From DASUPK01 sp963736305 (lineage in GTDB: Bacteria > Actinomycetota > Thermoleophilia > Solirubrobacterales > 70-9): 64,000 nt of DNA. Each line of letters starts with the position of its first letter. Position 1 is the stretch's first letter. Positions 34,378 to 43,399 of this stretch are shown in pieces. The position numbers were made by a program, and so were the translations under genes. The stretch is from positions 372,001 to 436,000 of the forward strand of contig CAVTOD010000005.1 of the NCBI GenBank assembly GCA_963736305.1, in the 5' to 3' direction. The notes under the pieces were generated by a model. It saw nothing but the letters and a program-made list of their open reading frames with translations. It did no database searches and was not told the origin of the DNA.

Positions 34378-35761
34378 AGTCGAATTCGCGATCTTCTTTC
34401 CGATCGTCCTCGCCCTCTCCTGGGCGCTGATGCCGAGGCAGCACTGGTGGAAGCCCTTCATCGTCGTTGCAAGCTACGTGTTCTACGCAGCGGCGGATCC
34501 CCGCTTCTGCCTGCTGCTCGGGTCGATCACGCTGGTCAGCCAGCTCGCGGTCTGGGCGATTCACCGCACAGAGGACGAGCGCCTGCGCAGGTGGTTCACG
34601 GCGGGTGGCGTCGTCTTCGACCTCGGGATCCTGGCCGTCTTCAAGTACTACGGGTTCTTCGTCACCGACGTCTCGGATGTCCTCGACTCGATCGGTCTCG
34701 GAATGCCCCTCCCCCTCGTGACGATCGCGCTGCCGGTCGGGGTGAGCTTCTTCAGCTTCCAGGCCGTCACCTACGTGGTCGACGTAAAGAGGCGCCAGAC
34801 CGAGCCGGCCTCGCTGCTCGACGCCGCGATCTACCTGAGCTTCTTCCCCCACCTGGTCGCCGGTCCGATCGTCCGGGCCAGCGAGTTTCTGCCGCAGCTG
34901 AAGGAGCCGAGGGATCCCGATCGCGTCGCCGTCGGTGCCGGCCTCTCGCTGATCGCGCTCGGCCTGATCAAGAAGGTGATGATCGCCGACTACCTGGCGC
35001 GCGAGGTGGTCGACAAGGTTTTCGCCGTGCCGCAGGCCTACAGCGCGCCGGACGCGATCCTCGGCGCCTACGCTTACACCGCCCAGATCTTCTGCGACTT
35101 CTCGGGGTACACCGACATGGCGATCGGGCTCGCGCTGCTGATGGGCTTTGTCTTCCCCCAGAACTTCAACAGCCCCTACAGGGCAACCGGCTTCCGCGAC
35201 TTCTGGCGGCGCTGGCACATGACCCTCTCGCGCTTCCTCCGCGACTACCTCTACATCCCATTGGGTGGCAATCGGAAGGGACGAGTTCGCACCTACGTCA
35301 ACCTGATGCTGACCATGGCCCTCGGCGGACTCTGGCACGGGGCGGCCTGGAATTTCGTCGCCTGGGGCACCTACCAGGGCGCCGGCCTCTCGGCGGAGCA
35401 CGCGATCAAGGGCCGCCTCGGCCGGATCTTCCCCGGATGGCTCCGCTGGTTCGTCACCTTCAACCTGATCGTCGTCGGCTGGATCCTCTTCCGCTCGAGT
35501 GACCTCAGCCTCTTCGGCGACTACATGGCCGCGCTCGTTCGATCCGGCCCGGCCACCCTCTACTCGGTCCCGGTCGTGGGCGCCATCGCCCTGGTGATCG
35601 GCCTCCAGCTCCTGCCCGAGCGCCCGATGGAGGGCATCGAGCTGCGGATTGGCCGCCTGCGGCCCCTGCTGCTGGGCGCTGCGCTCGCCGTCGTCGTCCT
35701 GATCGTCGGCGCAACGGTGCCGAGCCAGGGCGTACCCCCCTTCATCTACTTCCGGTTCTGA
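34364..35761 (+). CDS. MBOAT-family O-acyltransferase (AlgI/DltB-like)
   Basis: A 465-aa polytopic membrane protein with about ten helices. Family segments: VGVSFFSFQAVTYVVDVKR near residue 125, FFPHLVAGPIVRASEFLPQL near 165, FCDFSGYTDMAIGLALLMGF near 245, then FNSPYRATGFRDFWRRWHMTLSRFLRDYLYIPLGG, and the conserved LGGLWHGAAWNFVAWG with the catalytic His. Such proteins move acyl groups across the membrane onto exopolysaccharide or teichoic acid, working with an SGNH partner outside. The next gene (stop/start TGATG overlap) is such an SGNH protein. GTG at 34364. Confidence 0.88.
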   Translation: MLFPTVEFAIFFPIVLALSWALMPRQHWWKPFIVVASYVFYAAADPRFCLLLGSITLVSQLAVWAIHRTEDERLRRWFTAGGVVFDLGILAVFKYYGFFVTDVSDVLDSIGLGMPLPLVTIALPVGVSFFSFQAVTYVVDVKRRQTEPASLLDAAIYLSFFPHLVAGPIVRASEFLPQLKEPRDPDRVAVGAGLSLIALGLIKKVMIADYLAREVVDKVFAVPQAYSAPDAILGAYAYTAQIFCDFSGYTDMAIGLALLMGFVFPQNFNSPYRATGFRDFWRRWHMTLSRFLRDYLYIPLGGNRKGRVRTYVNLMLTMALGGLWHGAAWNFVAWGTYQGAGLSAEHAIKGRLGRIFPGWLRWFVTFNLIVVGWILFRSSDLSLFGDYMAALVRSGPATLYSVPVVGAIALVIGLQLLPERPMEGIELRIGRLRPLLLGAALAVVVLIVGATVPSQGVPPFIYFRF

Positions 35762-36826
35762 TGCCAGAGTCCCCGGAGAAATTCGAGACGATCGCCGAGA
35801 TGGAGGCCGAGGCCCGCGCGGGGCGCGAGGGGGAGCCTCACGGCGACGACAGCCTGATGCAGCGCTTCGACCGCTGGGGCCTGCGCCGCTTCAGCGCCTG
35901 GGACGCGGTCAAGGCGGTGGCGCTTACCACCTTCCTCCTGCTGATCTTCGCCGGTGGGTCGATCCGGGCGGCCGCCGACGAGTTGAAGCCCGGCCTCGGG
36001 CGCGACATCGTCAAGGCGATCGGTGGCCCCGCCGGCTGGGTCGCCGACCAGCTGCCGTTCGCCGAGACCCGCCGCGACCTCACCTCCTGGCTCTCGCCGA
36101 ACCAGCAGCTCTCGGGCCAGGGCTTCGAGGCCGGCGGGTCGAGCCCGGGAAGGGCCTCTCGGATCCCGGCCGGTGTGCCGACCACGCCGCAGCCGCTCGA
36201 CCGGCTGCTCGTCACCGGGGACTCGCTCTCGACGCCGCTGGACATCGAGATCGCGCGCAAGCTCGCCGACCAGGGAGCGAGCGTGCAGGTCACCAGGGAC
36301 CCGCACCTGGCCACCGGGATCTCCAACACCGGGCTGGTGGACTGGGGCCAGCTCTCCTCGAGCCAGGCATCCGAGGACGATCCGGACGCCGTCGTCCTCT
36401 TCATCGGCGCCAACGAGGGTTACTCGATGCCCGGGCCGAGCAGCGGGCAGGTGAACTGCTGCGGGCCCGCCTGGGAGGCGGTCTTCCAGTCGCGGGTCGG
36501 CCAGATGATGGACAACTACCTGAGCGGCGGCGTCGAGCGGATCTACTGGCTCACCGTGCCGACCCAGCGCGACCCGGCCCGCAAGCCGATCGCCGACGCC
36601 GTCAACCAGGCGATCCGCGAGGCGGCGGCGAGCCGGGGGGCGGCGGTGCGGGTGATCGACCTGATCTCCGACCTTCACGCCGGGGGACACCTACCGGGAC
36701 TCGATCGACATCGACGGCAATCAGACCATCGTCCGCGAGTCCGATGGCATCCATCTGAACGAGGACGGCTCCTCGGTCGCGGCCGACCTGGTGCTTCAGG
36801 CCCTCGACAGGGACTTCGAATACTGA
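35761..36826 (+). pseudogene. SGNH hydrolase-type (DUF459-like) surface protein with +1 frameshift near its C-terminus
   Basis: The ATG overlaps the MBOAT stop by one base. One membrane helix (VKAVALTTFLLLIFAGGSIRAA) anchors a large outside domain: LLVTGDSLSTPLDIEI (nucleophile Ser) and VVLFIGANEGYSMPGP (Asn block). After VIDLISD the frame shifts. Read one base later, the sequence continues GDTYRDSIDIDGNQTIV and then SDGIHLNEDGSSVAADLVLQAL, with the catalytic DGIH, to a TGA at 36826. Without correction the protein loses the catalytic Asp-His. The extra base probably lies in the G run at 36684-36688 or just before it. Partner of the MBOAT protein by analogy with AlgI-AlgJ/X and DltB-DltD. Confidence 0.75.
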
Positions 36827-36839
36827 TCTGACGCCGGAG

Positions 36840-37221
36840 CTACGTGTTCTGGGTGTACCGGCTCTTGATGCGCTTGGAGGCGTTCGAGACCTTGTGGCAC
36901 TTGGCCGTGGCGTTGTACTGCACGTTCGGCACGCCGTTCCGAGCCGCCGTCCTTGCATTTGAAGCCGAGCAGCGTCGCGCCGCACGTGCCCGCCGGCCCT
37001 CCCGACTGGTGGCGGCACTGGTGATAGGCCTCGATCACCTTCTCGCCCTTCGTGCAGCTGACGCCCTGGACCTTCAGCGAGGTGACATAGGAGGCGCCGA
37101 GGTTCTGCTGCTCGCCGCTGATGTCGCAGGCGGAGAAGTTCGATTCGTGGGCCACGGGGGCGGCCGTGCCGCTCTGGGCCAGCACTCCCCCGAGGAGCGC
37201 CGAGAGCGCGAGGATTGTCAC
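36840..37221 (-). pseudogene. Cys-rich secreted protein, paralogue A, with +1 frameshift
   Basis: From GTG at 37221: signal peptide VTILALSALLGGVLAQ, then SACDISGEQQNLGASYVTSLKVQGVSC, with Cys spacing the same as in the divergent paralogue at 37262. After FKCKDGGSER the frame breaks. One base later it reads VPNVQYNATAKCHKVSNASK and ends RYTQNT-stop at 36840, aligned with the intact paralogue (VPGVQFNATADCRKG ... TYTQNF). One extra base near 36929-36945 explains it. Confidence 0.65.
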
Positions 37222-37261
37222 CAGCGGCCTTGCGATCGGCGAAGAATAGACTGGCGCGACC

Positions 37262-37642
37262 TTGAAGCGACTCAGCCTCCTGATCGTGCTCGGAGCTGCG
37301 CTGATCGCCGGCTGTGGCGGCGGCGGTTCCTCCGACACCACCAGCACCGCGGCGCTGAGCTCGTGCGACATCAATGGCAAGCAGCAGGATCTGGGCGCGT
37401 CCTACGTCACCTCCATCGAGGTGGGGAAGGTGAGTTGCGGCCAGGCCGAAAAGGTCGTCCTCGCCTATCACCACTGCCGCCTGGCGAACGGCGCCGCGGG
37501 CGGAACCTGCAAGACGGCTGTGGAGGGCTTCAACTGCACCGAGGGAGCGCGGCAGTCCGTGCCGGGCGTGCAATTCAACGCCACGGCGGATTGCCGCAAG
37601 GGCGACGCTGAGATCAAGAGCACCTACACGCAGAACTTCTAG
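37262..37642 (+). CDS. Cys-rich lipoprotein, paralogue B
   Basis: 126 aa, TTG start. Lipoprotein signal LLIVLGAALIAGCGGGGSS. The mature part has SSCDINGKQQDLGASYVTSIEV, VSCGQAEKVVLAYHHC, GGTCKTAVEGFNC and TADCRKG: six cysteines after the lipid-attached one, probably three disulfides. It diverges from its secreted paralogue A with 40 bp between starts, so the pair shares one promoter region. Function is unknown; likely an envelope binding or scaffold module. Confidence 0.68.
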   Translation: MKRLSLLIVLGAALIAGCGGGGSSDTTSTAALSSCDINGKQQDLGASYVTSIEVGKVSCGQAEKVVLAYHHCRLANGAAGGTCKTAVEGFNCTEGARQSVPGVQFNATADCRKGDAEIKSTYTQNF

Positions 37643-37656
37643 GCGAGGGACGCGCG

Positions 37657-38424
37657 GTGAGGATCAAGGCGGGACTGCTGTGCGTCGCCCTGTCACTGGT
37701 CGGGTTGTGGCAGGCGAGCGGCGCCCTTGCGGTCGGTGAGCCGGCCTTCGGCTGCGGGCACGTCCACACCGCCCAGGCGCTGCGCAGCCCATACGGGACC
37801 GGCCATGGGCCACCTCCGATCGCGATCGGCGACTCGACCATGCTCCTGCCGATTCCCGATCTGACCCGCGACGGCTTCGACGTCAACGCCAAGGGGTGCC
37901 GCGGCTTCAAGCAGAGCGTCTGGGTGGCGCGGGACCTGCGCAATCGCGACGAGCTGCCCAAGCTCATCCTGATCAACGCCTACGGCAACGGCGGGGTGAA
38001 CGACGACCTGATCAAGTTCGCGCTCAAGGTGATCGGGCCGAAGCGGACCCTGGTCCTCGTCACCGCCTACGACGCCGACACCGGGCACCCGCCGGCCCCC
38101 GATACGGAGGTGTTCGTCAGGGCCGCCAAGGAGCATCCGGAGCAGATCAAGCTGCTCGACTGGGTGAAGTACTCGCTGCCCCATCACCGGACGGATCCAG
38201 CGCCGGGCGCGTGGTTTCTGCCCGACCTCTTTCACCCGAACTTCCCGGGAGCCCACGCGTACGGCCGATTCCTCGCCCAGGTGCTGCCGGGGGAGCCCCC
38301 CGGCGAGCAGTCGAAGTCCTCGGGTGGTGGCGTACCCTGGTGGCCGTTCGCGCTTGGGGGCGCAGTGCTGATCGCAGGGTTGGCGCTCTTTCTCGTCCGC
38401 AGGCGTGTTCCAAATCAATCGTGA
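37657..38424 (+). CDS. Membrane-anchored SGNH/GDSL-like protein, paralogue 3
   Basis: 255 aa, GTG start. Signal peptide AGLLCVALSLVGLWQASGALA, block I IAIGDSTMLLPIPDL, ELPKLILINAYGNGG, and LPDLFHPNFPGAHAYGRFLAQVL with DxxH. Unlike paralogue 1 it ends with a Gly/Ser linker, one helix (WPFALGGAVLIAGLALFLV) and RRR, so it stays on the membrane facing out. It is followed by a GTGA overlap with the next secreted protein gene. Confidence 0.68.
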   Translation: MRIKAGLLCVALSLVGLWQASGALAVGEPAFGCGHVHTAQALRSPYGTGHGPPPIAIGDSTMLLPIPDLTRDGFDVNAKGCRGFKQSVWVARDLRNRDELPKLILINAYGNGGVNDDLIKFALKVIGPKRTLVLVTAYDADTGHPPAPDTEVFVRAAKEHPEQIKLLDWVKYSLPHHRTDPAPGAWFLPDLFHPNFPGAHAYGRFLAQVLPGEPPGEQSKSSGGGVPWWPFALGGAVLIAGLALFLVRRRVPNQS

Positions 38425-39632
38425 CCGCGAAGAAAATCCTGATCCCCGTTGCGCTCGTGATCGCGCTGCTCGCCTGCTCGGGCACGGCGCAGGCGCGCGG
38501 CGGCGCCGGACACAACCCGGCGACGAAGAAGCTCGAGGACGCGTTCAAGATCGCCCTGTACGTGCGCTCGGTGAGCACCGACGGCTGCTACCCGCCCGCC
38601 AAGCAGCTCGCCAAGGCGATCGGCCGCACCAAACGGGGCCTGACGGTCGGCGTGGCGAACAGCCCCGGATCCGTCCACCGGATGAACACCGTCTTCGTCG
38701 TCAAGCACGGCTCGACCTGCAACCACGTCCTGATGGCGCTCCGTGCCAGCTCGGGCCTCTACGTCCTCAACTCCGCTCAGGGCACGATCCGGATCGTCGG
38801 GCGCGGCGGGCCGAGGGTCGTGCCGGGCAAGCCGGGGCCGCCCAGGGGCGTCCGGATCGTCGCCAAGACCTTCAAGATGTCCGCGCCCGACCAACTCACC
38901 CGCCTCGAGGTCTTCTGCCCCGGCAAGACCTATCCGATCGGCGGCGGCATGTCGGTCAGCCTGCCGCCCGGCGCCGACGGCGAGGGCGTCTACCCGCACT
39001 CCTATGAGCGCCTCGGCGCGCAGCGGGGGTTCCACATCAGCGAGGTCCTCTACGACGCGAGCCACGGGTCGACGACGCCGCGCACCGTGACGGTGCAGTC
39101 CGTCTGCGCCAGCGGCCAGATCCCGCAGAACCCGACCCCACACAAGACCGTCTTCATCAAGCCGGGCGAGACCAAGACCGCCACCGCCCGCTGCCCCAAT
39201 GGCCAGTACCTGATCATGGGCGGCTTCCAGCGGACCAACTTCGCCAGCGACGGAGGCAACTACATCGTCGAGTCCCGCGCCGACGGTCCCAGCGCCTGGC
39301 GGGTGACCGGGAGCGCCTTCACGGGCACCGACTTCACGGGCGGCGGGGAGCTGACCGCGATCGCCTACTGCTCCAAGGCGAAGGGTCCAATCCTCACCGA
39401 GACCTCGGCCTCGTCACCGGTCTCCACCATGGCCAACGCCTCCGCAACCACCCCGTCGTGCCCCTCGGGCCTGACCCTGACCTCCACCGGCTTCAGCCTG
39501 AATGGCTCCAGGAACGCGTTCTACGCCGGCAGCTCGCTCAATCAGGACGGCTCGACGACCGCGAACGCCTTCGGCTACTTCGGCGCCGCGGACAACCTCA
39601 CGGCATTCGGCTACTGCCAGCGCGCCCGCTAG
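38421..39632 (+). CDS. Secreted protein of unknown function, 403 aa
   Basis: Signal peptide ILIPVALVIALLACSGTAQA. The N-terminal module (about 40-130) has a pair of Cys (DGCYPPAK, STCNHVL). The rest holds repeated segments of the form V..CP.G......GG......: LEVFCPGKTYPIGGGMSV, TARCPNGQYLIMGGFQ and TPSCPSGLTLTSTGFS. Each is followed by an aromatic strand and an ...AYC.. or ..GYC.. end (TAIAYCSKA, TAFGYCQRA). These look like beta repeats, possibly carbohydrate- or wall-binding. I do not recognise a named family. Translationally coupled to the preceding SGNH-like gene. Confidence 0.6.
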   Translation: MTAKKILIPVALVIALLACSGTAQARGGAGHNPATKKLEDAFKIALYVRSVSTDGCYPPAKQLAKAIGRTKRGLTVGVANSPGSVHRMNTVFVVKHGSTCNHVLMALRASSGLYVLNSAQGTIRIVGRGGPRVVPGKPGPPRGVRIVAKTFKMSAPDQLTRLEVFCPGKTYPIGGGMSVSLPPGADGEGVYPHSYERLGAQRGFHISEVLYDASHGSTTPRTVTVQSVCASGQIPQNPTPHKTVFIKPGETKTATARCPNGQYLIMGGFQRTNFASDGGNYIVESRADGPSAWRVTGSAFTGTDFTGGGELTAIAYCSKAKGPILTETSASSPVSTMANASATTPSCPSGLTLTSTGFSLNGSRNAFYAGSSLNQDGSTTANAFGYFGAADNLTAFGYCQRAR

Positions 39633-39657
39633 GCGGGACGGCGGACGGACCGGGCGA

Positions 39658-41145
39658 CTAGCTGATGTTCGCCATCACGTGCTTGACCTGCGTGTAGTCC
39701 TCCAGGCCGTACATCGAGAGGTCCTTGCCGTAGCCCGACTGCTTGTAGCCGCCGTGCGGCATCTCGGAGACGATCGGGATGTGGTCGTTGATCCAGACGC
39801 ATCCGAACTGGAGTGCCTTGGAGACTCTCATCGCACGACCGAGGTTCTGGGTCCAGACCGACGAGGCGAGGCCGTAGCGAGTGCCGTTCGCCCACTGGAT
39901 CGCCTTCTCCTCGTTGGTGAACGGCTGCACCGTGATCACCGGCCCGAAGATCTCGTTCTGGATCATCTCGTCGTTCTGCCGGAGGCCCGCCACCACGGCC
40001 GGCTTCATGAAGAAACCGGGCCGGCGCGCCTTCTTGCCGCCGGTGACGATCTCCGCCTTATCTGGCCGGCGCTCGAGGAAGCCCTCGACCCGCTCGAGCT
40101 GACGCTCCGAGTTGAGCGGGCCGAGCGTGGTGTTGCCGTTCATCGTGTCGCCGATCTTCAGGCCGTTGGCCTGCTCGGCGAGCCCGCTGACGACCTTGTC
40201 GTAGACCTTCTTCGAGGCGAGGACCCGCGTCGCCGCGGTGCAGTCCTGGCCGGCGTTGTAATAGCCGGTCCCGGCGATGGTCTCCATCGCGACGTCCATG
40301 TCGGCATCGTCGAAGACCACGACCGGCGCCTTTCCGCCGAGCTCGAGGTGGACGCGCTTCAGGCTCTCGGAGGCCTCGCGCGCGATCCACTTGCCGGTCT
40401 CCGGCGAGCCGGTGAGCGAGACCATGCCCACGTCGGGATGCTTGACGAGCGACGCCCCCGCCGGGTCGCCGTGGCCACCGACGAAGTTCGCGACACCGGG
40501 CGGGAAGATCTCGGCGCAGAGCTCCGCCAGGACCGTGAGCGTCGACATCGGGGTCGTCTCGGCGGGCTTCAGGACGAGAGTGTTGCCGGCGGCCAGTGCC
40601 GGGCCGATCTTCCAGATCGCCATCATCATCGGGTAGTTCCAGGGCGTGATCTGGCCGACGACGCCGATCGGCTCCCGCCGGATCCACGACGTGTAGCCCT
40701 CCAGGTACTCGCCGGTGGCGCGGCCCTCCATGTTGCGGGCGGCCCCCGCGAAGTAGCGGAGGTTGTCGCACATGAAGGGGATCTCGTCCTCGTAGAAGGC
40801 GGAGCGCGGCTTGCCTGCGTCGGCCGACTCGATGTCGGCGAGCTCGGCGGCTCGTTCCTCGATCCGGTCGGCGAGCTTCAGCAGAAGGGTCGAGCGATCG
40901 GCCGGGGTCGTGACGCCCCAGGTCTCGAAGGCGGCCTTGGCGGCCTTGACGGCCTCGTCGACGTCGCGCTTGCCGGACAGCGGCGCCCTGGCGATCACCT
41001 GGCCCGTTGCCGGGTTGATGACGTCCTCGCGGTTGCCGTCGACGGGCGCGACGAACTTGCCGCCGATCATGTTCTTGAGGGTGATCGTCCTCGGCTTTCC
41101 GTTGCGGCTTCCCCGAGAGCTTCGCTTTGCGGTGGCGGTGGCCAT
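39658..41145 (-). CDS. Gamma-aminobutyraldehyde dehydrogenase-like aldehyde dehydrogenase
   Basis: 495 aa from ATG at 41145, preceded by AAGGAGGAG. Oxidises 4-aminobutanal (or a similar aldehyde) to GABA with NAD(P). Landmarks: ITPWNYPMMMAIWKIGPALAAGNTLVLKP, SLTGSPETGK, the catalytic Glu in LELGGKAPVVVF and the nucleophile in NAGQDCTAATR. SEMPHGGYKQSGYGKDLSMYGLEDYTQ near the end is typical of the aminobutyraldehyde branch. Last gene of the minus-strand polyamine catabolic run, after alanine dehydrogenase (13 bp gap). A second aldehyde dehydrogenase lies at 55472. Confidence 0.85.
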   Translation of the reverse strand: MATATAKRSSRGSRNGKPRTITLKNMIGGKFVAPVDGNREDVINPATGQVIARAPLSGKRDVDEAVKAAKAAFETWGVTTPADRSTLLLKLADRIEERAAELADIESADAGKPRSAFYEDEIPFMCDNLRYFAGAARNMEGRATGEYLEGYTSWIRREPIGVVGQITPWNYPMMMAIWKIGPALAAGNTLVLKPAETTPMSTLTVLAELCAEIFPPGVANFVGGHGDPAGASLVKHPDVGMVSLTGSPETGKWIAREASESLKRVHLELGGKAPVVVFDDADMDVAMETIAGTGYYNAGQDCTAATRVLASKKVYDKVVSGLAEQANGLKIGDTMNGNTTLGPLNSERQLERVEGFLERRPDKAEIVTGGKKARRPGFFMKPAVVAGLRQNDEMIQNEIFGPVITVQPFTNEEKAIQWANGTRYGLASSVWTQNLGRAMRVSKALQFGCVWINDHIPIVSEMPHGGYKQSGYGKDLSMYGLEDYTQVKHVMANIS

Positions 41146-41158
41146 GGCTCCTCCTTGT

Positions 41159-42290
41159 TCAGACTTTCTGTTTGCTGCCGAGCACGTCCTCGACCGGCGT
41201 GTGGTCAACCCCGACGGCTTCCGCGACGGCGGGATGGGTGACAGTACCGCCGGCGACGTTGATCCCGAGTCTCAGGCCGGGGTCTCGGCGTACCGCCTCC
41301 GCGACGCCGTGGTCCGCCAGGGCCAGGACGTACGGAAGCGTGGCGTTGGTCAGGGCATAGGTCGACGTGATCGGCACCGCGCCGGGCATGTTGGCGACGC
41401 AGTAATGCGTGATCCCATCGACCTCGAAGACGGGGTCGCGATGTGTGGTCGGGTGTGAGGTCTCGAAGCAACCGCCCTGGTCGATCGCGACGTCGACCAG
41501 CACGGCATTCTTCTTCATCAGCTTGAGCTGCTCACGGCGGACGACGTAGGGCGCCCTCGCCCCGTGGACCAGGACCGCGCCGATCACCAGGTCGGCGCGC
41601 GGCAGCATCTCCTCGATCGCCAGGGTCGAGGAGTAGACGGTCGATGCGCGGCCGCCGAAGGCGACATCCAGCTCGCGCAGCTTGTCGATCGAGACGTCGA
41701 AGACGAAGATGTCGGCCTCCATGCCGATCGCAGATGAATGCGGCATTCATCCCCACCGCGCCGCCGCCGATGACGATCACGTTCGCGGCCGCGACCCCGG
41801 GCACGCCGCCCAGCAGGATCCCGCGGCCGCCCATGGGCTTCTCGAGGAAGAACGCGCCGGCCTGGGTCGCGATCTTGCCGGCGATCTCGCTCATCGGAGC
41901 GAGCAGCGGCAGCCGGCCCTGGGAGTCCTCGACGGTCTCGTAGGCGACGCAGGTGGCGCCGCTCTCCTGGAGGCCCCTGGTGAGCTCCGGCGCCGGTGCG
42001 AGGTGCAGATAGGTGAAGAGGGTGTGCTCGGGCCGGAGCAGCTCGACCTCCGAGGGCTGCGGCTCCTTCACGCCGAGCACCATCTCGGCCTGGCCGAAGA
42101 CCGCCGCCGCGTCTGGCAGGAGTCGCGCCCCCTGCGCCTCGTATGCCTCGTCTGGGATTGAGCTTCCCTCGCCCGCGCCCGCCTGGATCAGCGCCTCGTG
42201 ACCGCGCTCCGTGAGCTCGCGCGTGCCGGCCGGCGTCAGGGCGACCCGGTATTCGTCGTCCTTGATCTCGGTGGGGACGCCGACCTTCAT
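41159..42290 (-). pseudogene. ald: Alanine dehydrogenase with +1 frameshift
   Basis: The N-terminal part from ATG 42290 reads KVGVPTEIKDDEYRVALTPAG with GAGEGSSIPDEAYEAQGA and LHLAPAPELTRGL, then the NAD site VIVIGGGAVGMNAAFI, after which the frame breaks. Dropping the base at or near 41733 restores AIGMEADIFVFDVSIDKLRELD and the C-terminal half (ADLVIGAVLVHGARAPYVV, NMPGAVPITSTYALTNATLPYV) to 41159: 377 codons, normal for the family. Ald turns alanine into pyruvate and ammonia. Its place beside a pyruvate/alanine-type aminotransferase suggests recycling of alanine. ATG overlaps the upstream stop by 4 bp. Confidence 0.82.
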
Positions 42291-43399
42291 CCGGCTGACT
42301 CCTCTCCTACGGACTCAGTGCGCAACCCGGATGTGAACTCAAAACGCACTCCGCGGGTCTCGAGCTCGGCGAACATCTGCTCGGGATCGATGCAGCGCTC
42401 GGGCGGCAGCGCGCCCGTGGCAGTGATCTCCCCACGCGCCAGCAGGCGGACAACGGCCGCCGCGAAAGAGCCGGTCGAGATCACGCCGCCGCCGAGCTGC
42501 CAGGCGCGGTTGGCCGGAGTGAAACTCACCGCGCGCACCACCCTTTCTCCGCCGATCGCCTCGACGACATGGGCGGAAACGGTGTTGGGCGAGGGCGGAG
42601 AGGCTGCGCGAGCAGCCTCGGCAACTCGCTCCTCGCTCGCCTCGGCCAGCTCCTGAAGCAGCTCGAGTACCTGCGGTGAGAGCGAGAGGGCGAAGGTGAC
42701 GTGCTTGGCGCCGAAGCTGTCGCCGAAGGTGAGCACCTCGGAGTGCAGCGTGAATATCGTCTCCGCCTCACCGATCGGATCGCCGAAGTCGACCCGCGGG
42801 CCGGCCTGCATCGGTTCGAGCTCTCGCGGCCGGCCGTCGATCAGGGCCATTGGCGGCCTGCTGATCTCGGCGATCAGAGTCCGAACCGCGTAGGGGAAAG
42901 CCATCCCGCCAGGAGGATCCAGGTCCCTGCCCGCCGCCGCGACCGAGATCGACTCCGCCTCGCCGCCGAGCTCACGGACGGCCCGGGCCGCCATCAGATT
43001 GGACTTGCCCGGCGCCGAACCTGCGCCCAGGACGGCGAGCAGGCCGCCCTGCTCAAAGCGAGGACTGAGCTCGAGCTGCTCTTTGGTGACGTGGTAGAGG
43101 CCGCCCAGATCCATGTAGTGACAGCCGACCTCGAGGCAGGCCTCCATCGCTGCGAGGTTGACGGGATAGTGGGCCGAGTTGACCAGCACCTCCATTCCGG
43201 CCAGCTGCTCGGCGAGGTTCGTGGTCGCGTCGGCCTGTCGAGCCTGGGCCTTGCCGCCGCCGTGCTCCGTCGCCACCTCTTCTGCCCTCCCCAGGTCGAG
43301 GTCGAGCAGGCGCATCGCGGTGACCTCCTCGGAGTCGGCGAGGTCGCGGACGATCGCGGGAGCGATCGTCCCGCCGGCGCCGAGGACCGCCACCCTCAC
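42287..43399 (-). CDS. Saccharopine dehydrogenase-like NAD(P)-binding protein
   Basis: 370 aa. The Rossmann start is MRVAVLGAGGTIAPAIVRDLA. VLVNSAHYPVNLAAMEACLEVGCHYMDLGG near residue 70-100 is the saccharopine-dehydrogenase N-domain pattern, and LLAVLGAGSAPGKSNLMAARAVREL is near 120-145. Homologues join or split amino acids with keto acids or act on carboxylated polyamines. The position between the PucR regulator and alanine dehydrogenase (both 4-bp ATGA-type overlaps) ties it to polyamine use. A carboxyspermidine-type reaction is conceivable but not shown. Confidence 0.75.
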   Translation of the reverse strand: MRVAVLGAGGTIAPAIVRDLADSEEVTAMRLLDLDLGRAEEVATEHGGGKAQARQADATTNLAEQLAGMEVLVNSAHYPVNLAAMEACLEVGCHYMDLGGLYHVTKEQLELSPRFEQGGLLAVLGAGSAPGKSNLMAARAVRELGGEAESISVAAAGRDLDPPGGMAFPYAVRTLIAEISRPPMALIDGRPRELEPMQAGPRVDFGDPIGEAETIFTLHSEVLTFGDSFGAKHVTFALSLSPQVLELLQELAEASEERVAEAARAASPPSPNTVSAHVVEAIGGERVVRAVSFTPANRAWQLGGGVISTGSFAAAVVRLLARGEITATGALPPERCIDPEQMFAELETRGVRFEFTSGLRTESVGEESAG

